Assembly (NCBI RefSeq): GCF_000382165.1
Contig: NZ_KB907709.1
Span: forward strand, 1 to 64,000
Origin: Arsukibacterium perlucidum DSM 18276
GTDB taxonomy: Bacteria > Pseudomonadota > Gammaproteobacteria > Enterobacterales > Alteromonadaceae
DNA: 64,000 nucleotides
Direction of reading: 5' to 3'
The translations under genes and the position numbers were made by a program. The first letter of the stretch is position 1; each line of letters opens with the position of its first letter. The notes beneath the pieces were generated by a model. That model worked only from the letters and a program-made list of their open reading frames with translations. It did not search any database and had not been told where the DNA came from. Of this stretch, positions 53,748 through 64,000 are shown piece after piece.

Positions 53748-54401
53748 GTGAGTCTCAGCCAGCAACTTGTGATCCGTGATTTAGGCAGCCAGGACTATAC
53801 TCAGGTATGGCACGCTATGCAGCGTTTTACCGACGAGCGTAACGAACAAACACCCGATGAGCTTTGGCTGCTTGAGCACCCTGCGGTATTTACTCAGGGC
53901 CAGGCCGGCAAAGCTGAGCATCTGTTACTACCGGGTGATATCCCGGTAGTAAAAGTAGATCGCGGCGGTCAGGTTACCTACCATGGTCCGGGCCAGCTGG
54001 TAGTATACGTTCTGCTGGATATCAAGCGACGTAAACTGGGTGTACGCGAACTGGTTACTATGCTGGAGCAGGTGTTAATTGAATTGCTGGCACAACACGG
54101 TGCAACTGCCAACGCCAGACCTGATGCGCCAGGGGTGTATATAGACGGTAAAAAAATAGCCTCGCTGGGCTTGCGGGTGCGCAAAGGTTGTACTTTTCAT
54201 GGGTTGGCACTGAATGTCGATATGGACCTCAGCCCTTTTAACCGGATTAATCCATGCGGTTATGCCGGTATGCAAATGATCCAGAGTAAAGACTATGGCG
54301 GCCCGCTGACCATCAGCCAGGCAAAAAGCGGGATCAGCAACATTTTCCAACGGCTTCTGGCCGTATCCGAACTGAGTTTTAAAACAGGGTTAGAGTGGTA
54401 A
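53748..54401 (+). CDS. lipB: Octanoyltransferase LipB
   Basis: 217 residues. It moves octanoate from acyl carrier protein to lipoyl domains. The [23 protein letters not shown] motif, [21 protein letters not shown], and the catalytic Cys and Lys (GCTFHG-adjacent NPCGYAG) are present. It starts at GTG. lipA follows after one base. Confidence 0.96.
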   Translation: MSLSQQLVIRDLGSQDYTQVWHAMQRFTDERNEQTPDELWLLEHPAVFTQGQAGKAEHLLLPGDIPVVKVDRGGQVTYHGPGQLVVYVLLDIKRRKLGVRELVTMLEQVLIELLAQHGATANARPDAPGVYIDGKKIASLGLRVRKGCTFHGLALNVDMDLSPFNRINPCGYAGMQMIQSKDYGGPLTISQAKSGISNIFQRLLAVSELSFKTGLEW

Positions 54402-54402
54402 C

Positions 54403-55368
54403 ATGACTAAAACAGCACGTATGGAACCAGGTGTTAAATTACGTGACGCCGATAAGATGGCGTTAATTCCGGTTAAGGTATTGCCGACCGAACCCGATGA
54501 AATGTTGCGCAAACCGTCCTGGCTGAAAATAAAATTGCCAAAAACCACCGAGCGGATTGACCAGATAAAAGGCGCTATGCGCAAACATGGTCTGCATTCA
54601 GTATGTGAGGAAGCCGCCTGCCCTAACCTGCCGGAATGTTTTAATCATGGCACTGCGACCTTTATGATCCTGGGCGCCATTTGCACCCGGCGCTGCCCGT
54701 TCTGTGATGTGGCCCATGGCCGGCCGTTGCCACCGAGCGCGGAAGAGCCGGAAAAACTGGCGTTAACCATTCGTGATATGAAATTGAAGTACGTGGTTAT
54801 TACCTCGGTAGACCGCGACGACTTGCGCGATGGCGGCGCCCAGCATTTTGCCGACTGTATCACTGCTATTCGTAAATACAGCCCGGATATTAAGATTGAA
54901 GTGCTGGTACCGGATTTCCGCGGCCGGATGGATGTGGCGCTGGAAATTTTAAGTAAAAGCCCGCCAGATGTGTTTAACCATAACCTGGAGACCGCGCCAC
55001 GCCTTTACAAGTTGGCCCGGCCGGGCGCTGACTATAAATGGTCATTGCAGCTGTTAAAACGCTTTAAACAAGCACACCCTGAAGTATCTACTAAATCAGG
55101 CCTGATGGTTGGCCTGGGCGAAACCACCGAAGAGCTATTACAGGTATTACAAGACTTGCGCGAGCACGACGTCGATATGCTCACCGTAGGTCAGTACCTG
55201 CAACCCAGCAAACACCACCTGCCGGTAAAACGTTATATGCCACCGGCTGAGTTTGATGAAATTAAACACTTTGCCAACAGCATCGGCTTTAAACACGCTG
55301 CCTGCGGCCCATTTGTCCGCTCCAGCTACCATGCTGACCGCCAGGCCGCTGGCGAAGAAGTCAGTTAA
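54403..55368 (+). CDS. lipA: Lipoyl synthase LipA
   Basis: 321-residue radical-SAM enzyme that inserts two sulfurs into octanoyl groups. The auxiliary-cluster cysteines are in [12 protein letters not shown] and the SAM-cluster cysteines in CTRRCPFC. The C-terminal [13 protein letters not shown] contains the RSSYH serine that ligates the auxiliary cluster. It ends the lip operon. Confidence 0.98.
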   Translation: MTKTARMEPGVKLRDADKMALIPVKVLPTEPDEMLRKPSWLKIKLPKTTERIDQIKGAMRKHGLHSVCEEAACPNLPECFNHGTATFMILGAICTRRCPFCDVAHGRPLPPSAEEPEKLALTIRDMKLKYVVITSVDRDDLRDGGAQHFADCITAIRKYSPDIKIEVLVPDFRGRMDVALEILSKSPPDVFNHNLETAPRLYKLARPGADYKWSLQLLKRFKQAHPEVSTKSGLMVGLGETTEELLQVLQDLREHDVDMLTVGQYLQPSKHHLPVKRYMPPAEFDEIKHFANSIGFKHAACGPFVRSSYHADRQAAGEEVS

Positions 55369-55389
55369 CACTGAACAGTACTTACCTTC

Positions 55390-55416
55390 AAGGCTGCTAA
55401 TTTGCAGCCTTTTTTA
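55390..55416 (+). terminator. Rho-independent terminator after lipA
   Basis: The stem aaggctgc / gcagcctt with a 6-base loop is followed by a T run. It starts about 20 bp after the lipA stop. Confidence 0.9.
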
Positions 55417-55494
55417 TTAGTCTGGTGCTAAGCCTTGTTGTGCTATTTAAGACTAAAACAGCTACACTTGCTGCAATGATAATTGGGGGTATAT

Positions 55495-55860
55495 ATGGAA
55501 CAACGACGTTTTAGCCGGGTAAATTTTCAGGGGAAGGCTCACCTGGAAACACCAGAGCAAAGTTATCCGACTGAGGTGCTCGATTTATCATTAAAAGGGG
55601 CTTTGATCACAGTGCCGGCTGACTGGCAACCTGCAGTCTCCGGGCCGCTGATATTACGGGTGCATTTAAGTGATTATCCACTGGATTTCAGTATGCAGGT
55701 AAGCGTGGCCCACCAGCATAATGAGGTAATTGGCTTACACTGCGATAAAATTGATTTGGAAAGCGCCGGGCATTTAAAGCGTTTAATTGAGCTTAATTTA
55801 GGTGACAGCCAGTTATTAAGCCGCGAGCTTTCTGAATTGTCAGTCGATGAGCAAACCTGA
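55495..55860 (+). CDS. PilZ domain protein (c-di-GMP effector)
   Basis: 121 residues. A single PilZ domain has RRFSR (residues 4-8, the RxxxR switch) and DLSLKGA (D/NxSxxG), so it should bind c-di-GMP. GGGGG lies five bases before the chosen ATG. It is monocistronic and may read the c-di-GMP made by the GGDEF proteins elsewhere in the window. Confidence 0.88.
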   Translation: MEQRRFSRVNFQGKAHLETPEQSYPTEVLDLSLKGALITVPADWQPAVSGPLILRVHLSDYPLDFSMQVSVAHQHNEVIGLHCDKIDLESAGHLKRLIELNLGDSQLLSRELSELSVDEQT

Positions 55861-55867
55861 AGAGTTT

Positions 55868-57064
55868 TTAAAGATGCTGCAGCGCATTGACTGCGTCGTC
55901 ATAACCGTGACCGGCGGCAAGTTGCATTAGAGTGTGCCATTGCTGCCAAGCTTGCTGCTGCCGGGCTAAATAGGCAAAATAGTACTGCACCGGCATAATA
56001 TTTTCGGGATTGCTTAACGCCCTTACCATAAGCTGCTGATACAACTCCGGCATGGCGGTCTGATATGATTCCATCGGATTAATCTTAGCTACAACCCGGT
56101 AAGCCTGCTGCCCCGTTTCCTGGCAGGTATTAACAGCGGTCAGCTCAACACCCCCTACTGGCAAGTGCCAGTGCTGCCGCCAGGCAGCCAGGGTAGCCGG
56201 ACTATTATCGAACAATAAGTTAGCAACATAGTTACCCGGCTGACACAGCTGCGCTGCAGCCGCTTTAGCTAACGGGTATTCATCAATGAAACCCAATACA
56301 TGCATAAACTCATGCTGCAGCAAAGCCAGGCTGGCCGTATCAGGAAGTTGGATAATACCATTGTTATAACTGGCCACCCCCTGACCGGCAATAATTAGCA
56401 ACTGGCTGAACTCACCCGCTACCACCTGTTCGGTTAATACCGGATAATCGCACTGGATCCTTGTACCGGCCTGTTCTGAACAGTTAAGTTCAGTTGCATT
56501 TACTTTGAGCAGATCTTTAAAACACACAGGTAACTGGCTGAGCAATCCATCTGCAGCCCAGGCTGCTTTTAAATGCTGCCAACGGCCGACACCAGCTTGC
56601 TGGCTTGCAACAGGTTGAATAGTAAGGTTACAGCCGGTAGTCGCCTGATAACCACTAGCCGCGACGGCCACGGGGGCTGAGCGCCATAAGCCGAGAGTTG
56701 CCCGTTGTTCGCTGTTTATCGCCGCCGGATTGAGTTGTTCATTCGCTGCTTGCTGCTCTAGCCATTTCGCTGTGGCTAACCGTCCTTCCAGCCTCTGCTG
56801 TAACTGAATAGCATGATTTAAACCATCAGTATCACCAAGGCTGGCCGCTTGCCGGAACCAACGCAGGGCGTCAGTAAGTTCGTTGCCGGCCAGGCGCTGC
56901 CGGGCCAGTTGCATCGCTGCTGCTGGCTCAGTAGTAGCCTGTAGCATTAATTGTTGCTGGCGGTCGGGTTGAGTCTGAGGGGTACAACCCAACAGTAATA
57001 ATGCAAAAAAGCCAGCGAGCTGGCTTTTTAATCGAATTATGCAACCAAACCTAATGGAACTCAT
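55868..57064 (-). CDS. Putative zinc-metalloprotease lipoprotein (HEXXH) downstream of nlpI
   Basis: About 398 residues. A signal peptide ends in lipobox LLGC (Cys about 27). A helical Sel1/TPR-like region (about 50-110) precedes a domain with HEFMH (about 251-255) followed by VLGFIDEY, the pattern of M64-like zincins (HExxH...DEY). Several cysteines suggest disulfides. Its start overlaps the nlpI end by 14 bases; a GTG eight codons earlier is the alternative. NlpI recruits proteases (Prc) to substrates, so a coupled metalloprotease is notable. I do not recognise a named family. Confidence 0.6.
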   Translation of the reverse strand: MSSIRFGCIIRLKSQLAGFFALLLLGCTPQTQPDRQQQLMLQATTEPAAAMQLARQRLAGNELTDALRWFRQAASLGDTDGLNHAIQLQQRLEGRLATAKWLEQQAANEQLNPAAINSEQRATLGLWRSAPVAVAASGYQATTGCNLTIQPVASQQAGVGRWQHLKAAWAADGLLSQLPVCFKDLLKVNATELNCSEQAGTRIQCDYPVLTEQVVAGEFSQLLIIAGQGVASYNNGIIQLPDTASLALLQHEFMHVLGFIDEYPLAKAAAAQLCQPGNYVANLLFDNSPATLAAWRQHWHLPVGGVELTAVNTCQETGQQAYRVVAKINPMESYQTAMPELYQQLMVRALSNPENIMPVQYYFAYLARQQQAWQQWHTLMQLAAGHGYDDAVNALQHL

Positions 57065-57947
57065 CTGTCTCACCAGAGAGCGTGTCACCTCTCAGCCTGG
57101 CAATTTCCAGCCGGGCATAACGATGTTCAACAAACTCATAAACATTAGTTGCCAATACTTTCTTATAGTATTCAATAGCCTGCTCAGGCCGCTGTTGCCG
57201 TTCATGCCACTTGGCCAGATAAAAATACACTTCGCATAAGCGCTCTGCCAACACCTGAGGCCCGCTTAAATTGTCGAGAATAGAATTCAACAATTGCTGC
57301 TCAGAAAGCTCACCCTGGTAAAAACGCGGGATATTAGTGGCCCAGTCATCTGCCGCCAGTTTGCTAATGTTTGCCGTTAACCGCTCATTTGCCGCAGTTT
57401 CAGATAAATCTGATTCGGCCAGAAATAACCAGACAACCCGGTACGGATCGGTTGGCCGTAATTGTAAAAACCGCACAAAATCCGGCACCGCTAAGTCGGC
57501 CCGGCCGGCATAATACAAGGCGATACCACGATTCAAATAAGCATATTCGTAATCAGGGGCCAGTTCCAGCGCGGAATCAAAAGCTTCATAAGCCTGATCA
57601 AAATTGCCGCTAAGGGTGTAATGAATACCAACAAAATTATAAGCGTCGGCCATATCTGGCTTCAGGCGCAGTGCCCGCATAAAATCGAGCCGGGCAAGTG
57701 AACGCAAGCCTGCGCTGTCATACATCACGCCGCGGTCATAGTATAGACGTGCTGACTGCTCTTCTGATAACTCAGCACGTTGCAGAATTTCTGTTAAGCG
57801 GGCAATTGCCAGCTCAGTACGATAGGGTACCGCCAACGGCTCTGGCGTAAGCCAGGCCGCAGACGATAACGGTTGGGTCGAAACACAACCGCTTAAGGCT
57901 AACAGCGCTAACATCAGCGCTGCTACACCAGATTTAACGCTGAACAT
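57051..57947 (-). CDS. nlpI: Lipoprotein NlpI
   Basis: 298 residues. The lipobox LSGC (Cys21) is followed by about four TPR repeats (e.g. LYYDRGVMYDSAGLRSLAR, AYNFVGIHYTLSGNFDQAY). NlpI is an outer-membrane-anchored adaptor for the protease Prc and peptidoglycan hydrolases such as MepS. It lies one base after pnp, the normal order. Confidence 0.93.
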   Translation of the reverse strand: MFSVKSGVAALMLALLALSGCVSTQPLSSAAWLTPEPLAVPYRTELAIARLTEILQRAELSEEQSARLYYDRGVMYDSAGLRSLARLDFMRALRLKPDMADAYNFVGIHYTLSGNFDQAYEAFDSALELAPDYEYAYLNRGIALYYAGRADLAVPDFVRFLQLRPTDPYRVVWLFLAESDLSETAANERLTANISKLAADDWATNIPRFYQGELSEQQLLNSILDNLSGPQVLAERLCEVYFYLAKWHERQQRPEQAIEYYKKVLATNVYEFVEHRYARLEIARLRGDTLSGETDEFH

Positions 57948-57948
57948 A

Positions 57949-60078
57949 TTACGCGTCTTGCTCTGCGTTCGCAGCGGCTTCGGCTGGTTTAGTATTGGCT
58001 TCTTTAATACTTAACCGTACCCGCCCCTGCTTATCCACTTCCAGTACTTTAACTGCCACTTTCTGGCCTAACTGTAAGTGTTCAGAGACATTACTTACCC
58101 GCTCATCAGAGATTTGCGAAATATGCACTAAACCGTCTTTGCCTGGCAGAACGTTAACGAAGGCACCGAAGTCCACAATCCGCACCACTTCGCCCTGATA
58201 GATAGCACCCACTTCAATATCAGCAGTAATGGCATTGATTTTATCAATGGCAATTTGTGCTGCTTTAGCAGTAGTAGCAGCAATTTTTATGCTGCCGTCA
58301 TCTTCCAGCTCAATAGTAGTACCTGACTCTTCAGTGATCTGACGAATGACGGCACCGCCTTTACCGATAACTTCACGGATTTTCTCCGGGTTAATCTTCA
58401 TGGTGTAGATACGCGGTGCGTATTCAGACATTTCTTCACGGTGACCGCTAATTGCCTGATCCATTACGTTCAGAATATGCAAACGGGCAGCTTTGGCCTG
58501 CTTTAACGCAGTTTGCATGATTTCCTGAGTAATACCGTCGATTTTAATGTCCATCTGCAGCGCAGTAATACCTTCAGTAGTACCAGCTACTTTAAAGTCC
58601 ATATCACCTAAGTGGTCTTCGTCACCTAAAATATCAGACAGAACGACATAATCGTCGCCTTCTTTAACCAGACCCATAGCAATACCGGCAACAGAGGCTT
58701 TAATTGGCACACCGGCATCCATTAAGGCTAATGATGAACCACATACCGATGCCATAGAGCTTGAACCGTTAGATTCGGTGATTTCAGACACGATACGAAC
58801 TGTGTACGGGAAATCTTCAAAATCAGGCATTACAGCCAGTACGCCACGTTTCGCCAGACGGCCATGACCAATTTCGCGACGCTTCGGCGACCCTACCATA
58901 CCAGTCTCACCGACGCTGTACGGAGGGAAATTGTAGTGCAGCATAAAGGTATCGGTTTTCTGACTTAATAAGTCATCGATATTTTGCGCATCACGGGCTG
59001 TTCCTAAGGTACAGGTTACCAGCGCCTGAGTTTCACCGCGGGTAAACAGTGATGAACCATGGGTACGAGGTAACACACCTGTCATGACGCTTAAACCACG
59101 GATCATTTCCGGGTCACGGCCATCGATACGAGGCTCGCCTTTAGTAATACGGCTACGTACCACTTTACTTTCCAGGTCATGGAAAATATCACCAAACTCG
59201 TTTTTATCCAGCGCTTCGCCTTCAGCCAGCTCTTCTGTCAGCTTAGCGTGCAGGGCGGTTTTAATTTCTGCGATACGCTCATAACGCTTGGCTTTTTCAG
59301 TGATCTGATAAGCCACACCGATATCAGCAGTAGCCAGTTCAGCCACTTTAGCAATTAACGGCAGGTTCTTAGCAGGTGCCTGCCAGTTCCAAGATGGCTT
59401 AGCACCTTCAGCCGCTAACTCATTAATAGCATTGATGGCGGTTTGCATTTGCTCATGGCCATACATTACAGCGCCTAACATCACATCTTCTGACAGGATG
59501 TTGGCTTCAGATTCAACCATTAATACCGCGTTATGGGTACCGGCAACCACTAAATCCAGTTTCGAGCTTTTCAGCTCTTCTTCAGATGGGTTTAACACGT
59601 ACTGGTTATTTATATAACCAACCCGCGCAGCACCGATAGGGCCGGCAAATGGGATACCTGATAAGGCTAAAGCTGCAGATGTACCGATTAAGGCAACGAT
59701 ATCTGGCTGAATTTCCGGCTGTACTGATACTACAGTAGCAATAACCTGAACTTCATTGGTAAAGCCTTCCGGGAATAACGGACGGATTGGACGGTCGATT
59801 AAACGACAAATTAAGGTTTCGCCTTCACTTGGCCGGCCTTCACGTTTAAAAAAGCCACCCGGGATCCGGCCAGCTGCATACATTTTTTCCTGGTAATTAA
59901 CGGTTAACGGAAAGAAATCCTGACCAGGTTTAGGTTCTTTTTTACCAACAACTGTTACTAAAACGGAGGTATCTCCCAGGCTAGCCAGAACTGCGGCGTC
60001 TGCCTGACGGGCGATTACGCCGGTTTCTAAAGTAAATGTATGTTGGCCAAACTGAAATGATTTTACGATGGGAGTCAC
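57949..60078 (-). CDS. pnp: Polyribonucleotide nucleotidyltransferase
   Basis: 709 residues. Two RNase PH domains are followed by KH (about 555-615, [20 protein letters not shown]) and S1 (about 620-690, [33 protein letters not shown]) domains. It phosphorolyses RNA 3' to 5' as part of the degradosome. The start is GTG. The preceding gap and terminator follow rpsO, as in other gammaproteobacteria. Confidence 0.98.
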   Translation of the reverse strand: MTPIVKSFQFGQHTFTLETGVIARQADAAVLASLGDTSVLVTVVGKKEPKPGQDFFPLTVNYQEKMYAAGRIPGGFFKREGRPSEGETLICRLIDRPIRPLFPEGFTNEVQVIATVVSVQPEIQPDIVALIGTSAALALSGIPFAGPIGAARVGYINNQYVLNPSEEELKSSKLDLVVAGTHNAVLMVESEANILSEDVMLGAVMYGHEQMQTAINAINELAAEGAKPSWNWQAPAKNLPLIAKVAELATADIGVAYQITEKAKRYERIAEIKTALHAKLTEELAEGEALDKNEFGDIFHDLESKVVRSRITKGEPRIDGRDPEMIRGLSVMTGVLPRTHGSSLFTRGETQALVTCTLGTARDAQNIDDLLSQKTDTFMLHYNFPPYSVGETGMVGSPKRREIGHGRLAKRGVLAVMPDFEDFPYTVRIVSEITESNGSSSMASVCGSSLALMDAGVPIKASVAGIAMGLVKEGDDYVVLSDILGDEDHLGDMDFKVAGTTEGITALQMDIKIDGITQEIMQTALKQAKAARLHILNVMDQAISGHREEMSEYAPRIYTMKINPEKIREVIGKGGAVIRQITEESGTTIELEDDGSIKIAATTAKAAQIAIDKINAITADIEVGAIYQGEVVRIVDFGAFVNVLPGKDGLVHISQISDERVSNVSEHLQLGQKVAVKVLEVDKQGRVRLSIKEANTKPAEAAANAEQDA

Positions 60079-60216
60079 GTGTGTATTTCCTTTATCTTAA
60101 TCGCCGAATTGCGATGTTTTTCTCTGTGTTTTCTACCGGCACAGTATACTCTGTAACCTGTTACAAAAGATAGTTCAGTCAAAACAGCGATGAAAATAAT
60201 TCCTGTAACAAACCCA

Positions 60217-60246
60217 TAAAAAAAGAGGCTCGCAAGCCTCTTTTTT
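60217..60246 (-). terminator. rpsO terminator/attenuator before pnp
   Basis: On the minus strand the stem gaggcttgcgagcctc is flanked by A and T runs (seven Ts). It lies about 20 bp after the rpsO stop, the position of the partial terminator between rpsO and pnp in E. coli. Confidence 0.9.
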
Positions 60247-60266
60247 ACAGCGTTATCGCTTCGCGA

Positions 60267-60536
60267 TTAACGACGTAAACCTAAACGACCAATCAGAGTA
60301 GCATAACGGCTCTGATCTTTACCTTTTAAGTAATCTAACAGCTTACGACGCTGGCTAACCATCCGTAACAAACCACGACGAGAATGGAAGTCGTGCTTGT
60401 GCTCGGCAAAGTGGCCTTGCAGGTGACTGATTGACGCAGTTAACAGGGCAACCTGTACTTCTGGTGAACCGGTATCGCCTTCTTTTACAGCGTAGTCAGC
60501 AACAATTTTTGCTTTATCAGCAGCGCTTAATGACAT
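60267..60536 (-). CDS. rpsO: 30S ribosomal protein S15
   Basis: 89 residues with the canonical [28 protein letters not shown] start and the [27 protein letters not shown]-binding block. A longer in-frame ORF to 60623 is ignored because the family starts at this Met. Confidence 0.98.
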   Translation of the reverse strand: MSLSAADKAKIVADYAVKEGDTGSPEVQVALLTASISHLQGHFAEHKHDFHSRRGLLRMVSQRRKLLDYLKGKDQSRYATLIGRLGLRR

Positions 60537-60635
60537 GTTTAACTCCAATGTGAGTGAACTAAAATAAGGGAATCGCCGATCACTCATCCAGCAGACCCCG
60601 GAAAATCCGGCGTATAATAGCACTTTGCCGCCTTT

Positions 60636-61589
60636 TTACAAGGCGTTTATCTGTGTAGCAGGCTTTTGCACTGCACTGGTGTTTAGCAAGCGGCGCGAGC
60701 TCAGCACGCCCTGCTGCACCCGGCCAATGCCGATAAAGAGCTCTGCCGGCCCCAGTAATCTGATAGCATCTATATCATCCGCTACCACACTACAGTTCTG
60801 GCCATGTTGCAGCTGATGCTGCTGCTCAAGGTTTAACTGTAATGCTGGCATAGTAACAATACCGGCATCCAATGGCAGCAACAGTGCATCCAACGCACTA
60901 AAATCAGCCGAACTGTGGCACTGCTCTGCCAACGCATCTAACTGCCCCGGCTTGACCATTTGTGCTGCCGAAAAAGGCCCGACCTGAGTACGATGTAGTT
61001 TGCTGACATGGCCGCCACAACCCAGCAGTTCACCTAAATCATCAATTAAGGTACGGATATAAGTACCCTTAGAGCAATGGACAATGAAGTCAGCATGGTT
61101 GCCGTCACGTTCTAACAGCTCAAAGCGGAAGATACTGATTGGCCGCGCTTCGCGTTCAATGGTGATGCCCTGCCGCGCGTATTTATATAGCGGCTGGCCC
61201 TGATGCTTTAAGGCCGAGAACATGGTAGGCACTTGCAAAATATCACCACGTAATGACTGCAATGCCTGCTCCAGTTCAGCATCGCTGAAACTCACCGGCC
61301 GCTCATTGATAACCTCGCCCTCTGAGTCGCTGGTGCTGGTACGAATACCAAAACAGGCCGTTACCAGATAGGTTTTATCAGTATCGAGTAAAAACTGACT
61401 GAATTTAGTGGCTTCACCAAAACAAATTGGCAGTAAACCTGAAGCCAGCGGGTCAAGCGCGCCGGTATGGCCGGCTTTTTGTGCCTGATATAGCCAGCGT
61501 ACCCGCTGTAAAATGCCATTACTGCTTACTTCAAGTGGTTTATCCAGCAACAGAATGCCATTAACTGCTCTGGCATTTTTACGAGCCAT
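60636..61589 (-). CDS. truB: tRNA pseudouridine-55 synthase
   Basis: 317 residues. The catalytic Asp46 lies in HTGALDPLASG. KPLEVSSNGILQRVRWLYQAQKAG and GTYIRTLIDDLGELLGCGGHVSKLHRT are typical. A C-terminal PUA-like domain completes it. Its start overlaps the rbfA stop by one base. Confidence 0.97.
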   Translation of the reverse strand: MARKNARAVNGILLLDKPLEVSSNGILQRVRWLYQAQKAGHTGALDPLASGLLPICFGEATKFSQFLLDTDKTYLVTACFGIRTSTSDSEGEVINERPVSFSDAELEQALQSLRGDILQVPTMFSALKHQGQPLYKYARQGITIEREARPISIFRFELLERDGNHADFIVHCSKGTYIRTLIDDLGELLGCGGHVSKLHRTQVGPFSAAQMVKPGQLDALAEQCHSSADFSALDALLLPLDAGIVTMPALQLNLEQQHQLQHGQNCSVVADDIDAIRLLGPAELFIGIGRVQQGVLSSRRLLNTSAVQKPATQINAL

Positions 61590-62005
61590 TACTCATCAGC
61601 TCCGTCACTGTCAGTGGGCTCTAAGCCGGCATCTTTACGTTTGCGCTCATCTTCCTGGCGTACCGAGGCCACTAAGGTTGCCATCCGGATACCTTCGTTT
61701 AGTGATTGGTCAAACGCAAAGCGGATATGCGGCACTATCCGGGTCTGAATGCGCTTACCTATCAAGCTGCGGACATAACCGGCGGCGTCATTAAGGATTT
61801 TAAGATTATCTTCAACCTTGCTGTCATCCATACCTAAAAAGGTAACGAACACTTTGGCATGCGACAGGTCGCGTGAAACCTCAACGTCAGAAACGGTGAT
61901 CATTGAGTGCAAGCGCGGGTCTTTAATTTCGCGCTGCAGAATAACCGCCATTTCTTTTTTAATATGTTGTGACAACCGGTCAACGCGGGAGAATTCTTTT
62001 GCCAT
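61589..62005 (-). CDS. rbfA: Ribosome-binding factor A
   Basis: 138 residues with a KH-like fold. [25 protein letters not shown] and [22 protein letters not shown] are diagnostic. It helps mature the 16S 5' end. The C-terminus is acidic. Confidence 0.97.
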   Translation of the reverse strand: MAKEFSRVDRLSQHIKKEMAVILQREIKDPRLHSMITVSDVEVSRDLSHAKVFVTFLGMDDSKVEDNLKILNDAAGYVRSLIGKRIQTRIVPHIRFAFDQSLNEGIRMATLVASVRQEDERKRKDAGLEPTDSDGADE

Positions 62006-62111
62006 AATTGTCTAATCCAAATTTGGAGCCAGGGAGAACACAACAGGGGCACGAAAGGCCCCTGTACTAGTGTACTATCTTGTTGCCAGCTGCGTGCTGG
62101 CCTGCACTACT

Positions 62112-64000
62112 TTATAAAGTACGTTCAACCTGAATGGTTTCAAATACTTCAATCTGATCGCCTTCACGAACATCATTGTAGTTTTTAACGCCGATACCGC
62201 ATTCAAAGCCGTTTCTGACTTCGTTAACATCGTCTTTAAAGCGACGCAGCGATTCCAGTTCACCCTCAAAGATAACCACATTATCACGCAGAACCCGGAT
62301 AGGGGCGTTGCGTTTAATCAGGCCTTCGGTAACCATACAGCCGGCAATAGCACCAAACTTCGGCGAGCGGAACACATCACGTACCTGAGCCAAACCAATA
62401 ATTTGTTGTTTAAACTCTGGTGCCAGCATGCCGGTCATTGCCGCTCTGACTTCGTCTAACAGCTCATAAATGATGCTGTAGTAACGCAGGTCAAGGCCTT
62501 CATCTTCAATCATCTTGCGGGCAGAAGCATCGGCACGCACGTTAAAGCCAATAATAATAGCTTGTGACGCTGCAGCCAGGGTTACATCTGTTTCAGTAAT
62601 TCCGCCTACTCCGCTACCGATGATTTTAATTTTCACTTCATCAGTAGACAGTTTAGCCAGAGATTCAGAAATTGCCTGTACTGAGCCCTGCACGTCGCCT
62701 TTCAGTACCAGATTAAGTTCTGATACATCGCCTTCTTCCATGTTAGCGAACATGTTTTCCAGCTTGGCTTTTTGCTGACGCGCCAGTTTCACATCGCGGA
62801 ATTTACCCTGACGGTACAAGGCAACTTCCCGTGCTTTACGCTCATCTTTAACCACGGTAACTTCGTCACCGGCTTGTGGCACCCCGGATAAGCCCAGTAT
62901 TTCTACCGGAATAGACGGGCCGGCAACTTTTACTTCACGACCATTTTCGTCGCGCATTGCCCGAACCCGGCCATATTCAAAACCACAAAGAACGATGTCG
63001 CCCTGATTCAAGGTACCTTCCTGGACCAGGATAGACGCTACCGGACCACGGCCTTTATCAAGTCGTGATTCAATTACCGCACCACGTGCCAGACCATTCT
63101 TAACCGCTTTTAATTCCAGCAGTTCAGCCTGGTTCAGGATAGCTTCCAGCAAGTCATCAATACCCTGGCCGGATTTAGCTGATACCTGAACAAACTGGGT
63201 ATCGCCGCCCCATTCTTCAGAAATAACATCAAACTGCGATAACTCATTACGAACCCGGTCCGGGTCAGCTTCAGGCTTATCGATTTTGTTAACTGCAACA
63301 ACCAATGGCACGCCCGCCGCTTTTGCGTGCTGAATTGCTTCACGGGTTTGTGGCATTACGCCATCATCTGCTGCTACAACCAGTATAACGATATCGGTAG
63401 CTTTGGCTCCGCGGGCCCGCATAGAGGTGAAAGCAGCGTGGCCTGGTGTATCCAGGAACGTCACCATACCGCGTTCAGTTTCAACGTGATAAGCACCGAT
63501 ATGCTGAGTAATACCACCGGCTTCACCGTCGGCAACCTTGGCTTTACGGATATAATCCAGCAAGGAAGTTTTACCATGGTCAACGTGACCCATTACGGTA
63601 ACTACCGGTGCCCGCGGCTCCAGCTCACCTTCGCCGGCACGGTCAGACATTACCGCTTCTTCTAATTCATTTTCTTTGGTCAGGGTAAATTTGTGGCCCA
63701 TTTCTTCACAAACAATGGCCGCAGTTTCCTGATCAATCACCTGATTAATGGTCGCCATCGCACCCATTTTCATCATGGCTTTAATTACTTCAGACGCTTT
63801 AACCGCCATTTTCGATGCCAGTTCAGCAACAGTAATGGTTTCACCAATTTTGACTTCGCGCTCTACCGGCTGGGCAGGCTTGTTAAAGCCATGCTGCATA
63901 CTGGTTGGCGTTTTCTTTTTCTTGGTATGACGGTTAGCACGATTAAAAGCTTCTTTATCGTTGCCGTCGTCTTTCTTTTTACCCTTGGCTGGTGGGGCTT
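62112..64000 (-). CDS. infB: Translation initiation factor IF-2, N-terminus beyond the window
   Basis: The reading frame continues to the right edge, so the protein starts outside the window. The G domain has [22 protein letters not shown] and NKIDKPEAD. Domains II, III and IV follow, ending in the standard IQVERTL. A Lys-rich linker is seen near the edge (KKKKTPTSM). IF-2 delivers fMet-tRNA to the 30S subunit. rbfA lies 106 bp downstream. Confidence 0.98.
   Translation of the reverse strand, partial: APPAKGKKKDDGNDKEAFNRANRHTKKKKTPTSMQHGFNKPAQPVEREVKIGETITVAELASKMAVKASEVIKAMMKMGAMATINQVIDQETAAIVCEEMGHKFTLTKENELEEAVMSDRAGEGELEPRAPVVTVMGHVDHGKTSLLDYIRKAKVADGEAGGITQHIGAYHVETERGMVTFLDTPGHAAFTSMRARGAKATDIVILVVAADDGVMPQTREAIQHAKAAGVPLVVAVNKIDKPEADPDRVRNELSQFDVISEEWGGDTQFVQVSAKSGQGIDDLLEAILNQAELLELKAVKNGLARGAVIESRLDKGRGPVASILVQEGTLNQGDIVLCGFEYGRVRAMRDENGREVKVAGPSIPVEILGLSGVPQAGDEVTVVKDERKAREVALYRQGKFRDVKLARQQKAKLENMFANMEEGDVSELNLVLKGDVQGSVQAISESLAKLSTDEVKIKIIGSGVGGITETDVTLAAASQAIIIGFNVRADASARKMIEDEGLDLRYYSIIYELLDEVRAAMTGMLAPEFKQQIIGLAQVRDVFRSPKFGAIAGCMVTEGLIKRNAPIRVLRDNVVIFEGELESLRRFKDDVNEVRNGFECGIGVKNYNDVREGDQIEVFETIQVERTL

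Noticed and set aside
60079-60266. Separate small gene in the rpsO-pnp gap
   Set aside because: The gap holds the rpsO terminator and the pnp leader; no frame with a ribosome site is present.

Overview
The window looks like chromosomal DNA of a gammaproteobacterium near Rheinheimera/Alishewanella (Alteromonadales/Chromatiaceae-like). I infer this from protein character and from two gene orders typical of the class: miaB-phoH-ybeY-corC-lnt and leuS-lptE-holA-nadD-rsfS-rlmH-mrdA-rodA-rlpA-dacA-ybeD-lipB-lipA, plus infB-rbfA-truB-rpsO-pnp-nlpI at the right edge. No rRNA, tRNA, CRISPR array or prophage was recognised. The only mobile DNA is the tail of an IS5-family element at the left edge.

Layout. 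1-325: end of an IS5-type insertion sequence. 0.5-7.8 kb: membrane transporters and housekeeping genes (AI-2E/PerM family, DUF819, HopJ-like, ogt, a small outer-membrane barrel, pirin, mtnN, cbiB). 7.9-13.5 kb: a 1530-residue propeller/PAS/GGDEF/EAL signalling protein and a DMT transporter. 13.6-19.0 kb: tRNA/rRNA maturation and envelope cluster miaB-phoH-ybeY-corC-lnt; lnt has no canonical start codon where its N-terminus must lie. 19.0-22.2 kb: a catalytically degenerate periplasmic 5'-nucleotidase-like protein coupled to a membrane diguanylate cyclase. 22.4-28.5 kb: a secreted subtilisin-like protease, a DAGK-like/DUF389 membrane protein and a Lon-family protease.

28.6-35.5 kb is the accessory highlight: a copper-RiPP (bufferin/HvfA-type) cluster. 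It encodes a Sec-exported precursor with ten Lys-Cys-Gly sites, an MNIO (DUF692) maturase, a DUF2063 partner, a periplasmic thioredoxin with a CcdA-like membrane reductase, a TetR repressor, a DoxX/HvfX protein, an ECF sigma factor, a DUF3379 anti-sigma candidate and a small membrane protein. Three promoters (precursor, thioredoxin, DoxX) share TGAAA(T/G)-N18-GTCTT(A/G)T with identical spacing, so the local sigma factor probably drives them all. Three GAAC-N4-GTTC sites (before the thioredoxin, tetR and sigma genes) suggest a second layer of control by the TetR protein. Together they look like one metal- or redox-stress regulon.

35.5-42.5 kb: PnuC-type transporter, gabD, nhaD, a tandem universal stress protein, a SulP anion transporter and ybeL. 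42.6-55.4 kb: the leuS-to-lipA cell-envelope, NAD and lipoate cluster. 55.5-64 kb: a PilZ protein, an HEXXH lipoprotein overlapping nlpI, then pnp, rpsO, truB, rbfA and infB, with infB cut by the window edge. All functions are assigned by reading motifs and family resemblance; no database search was run.
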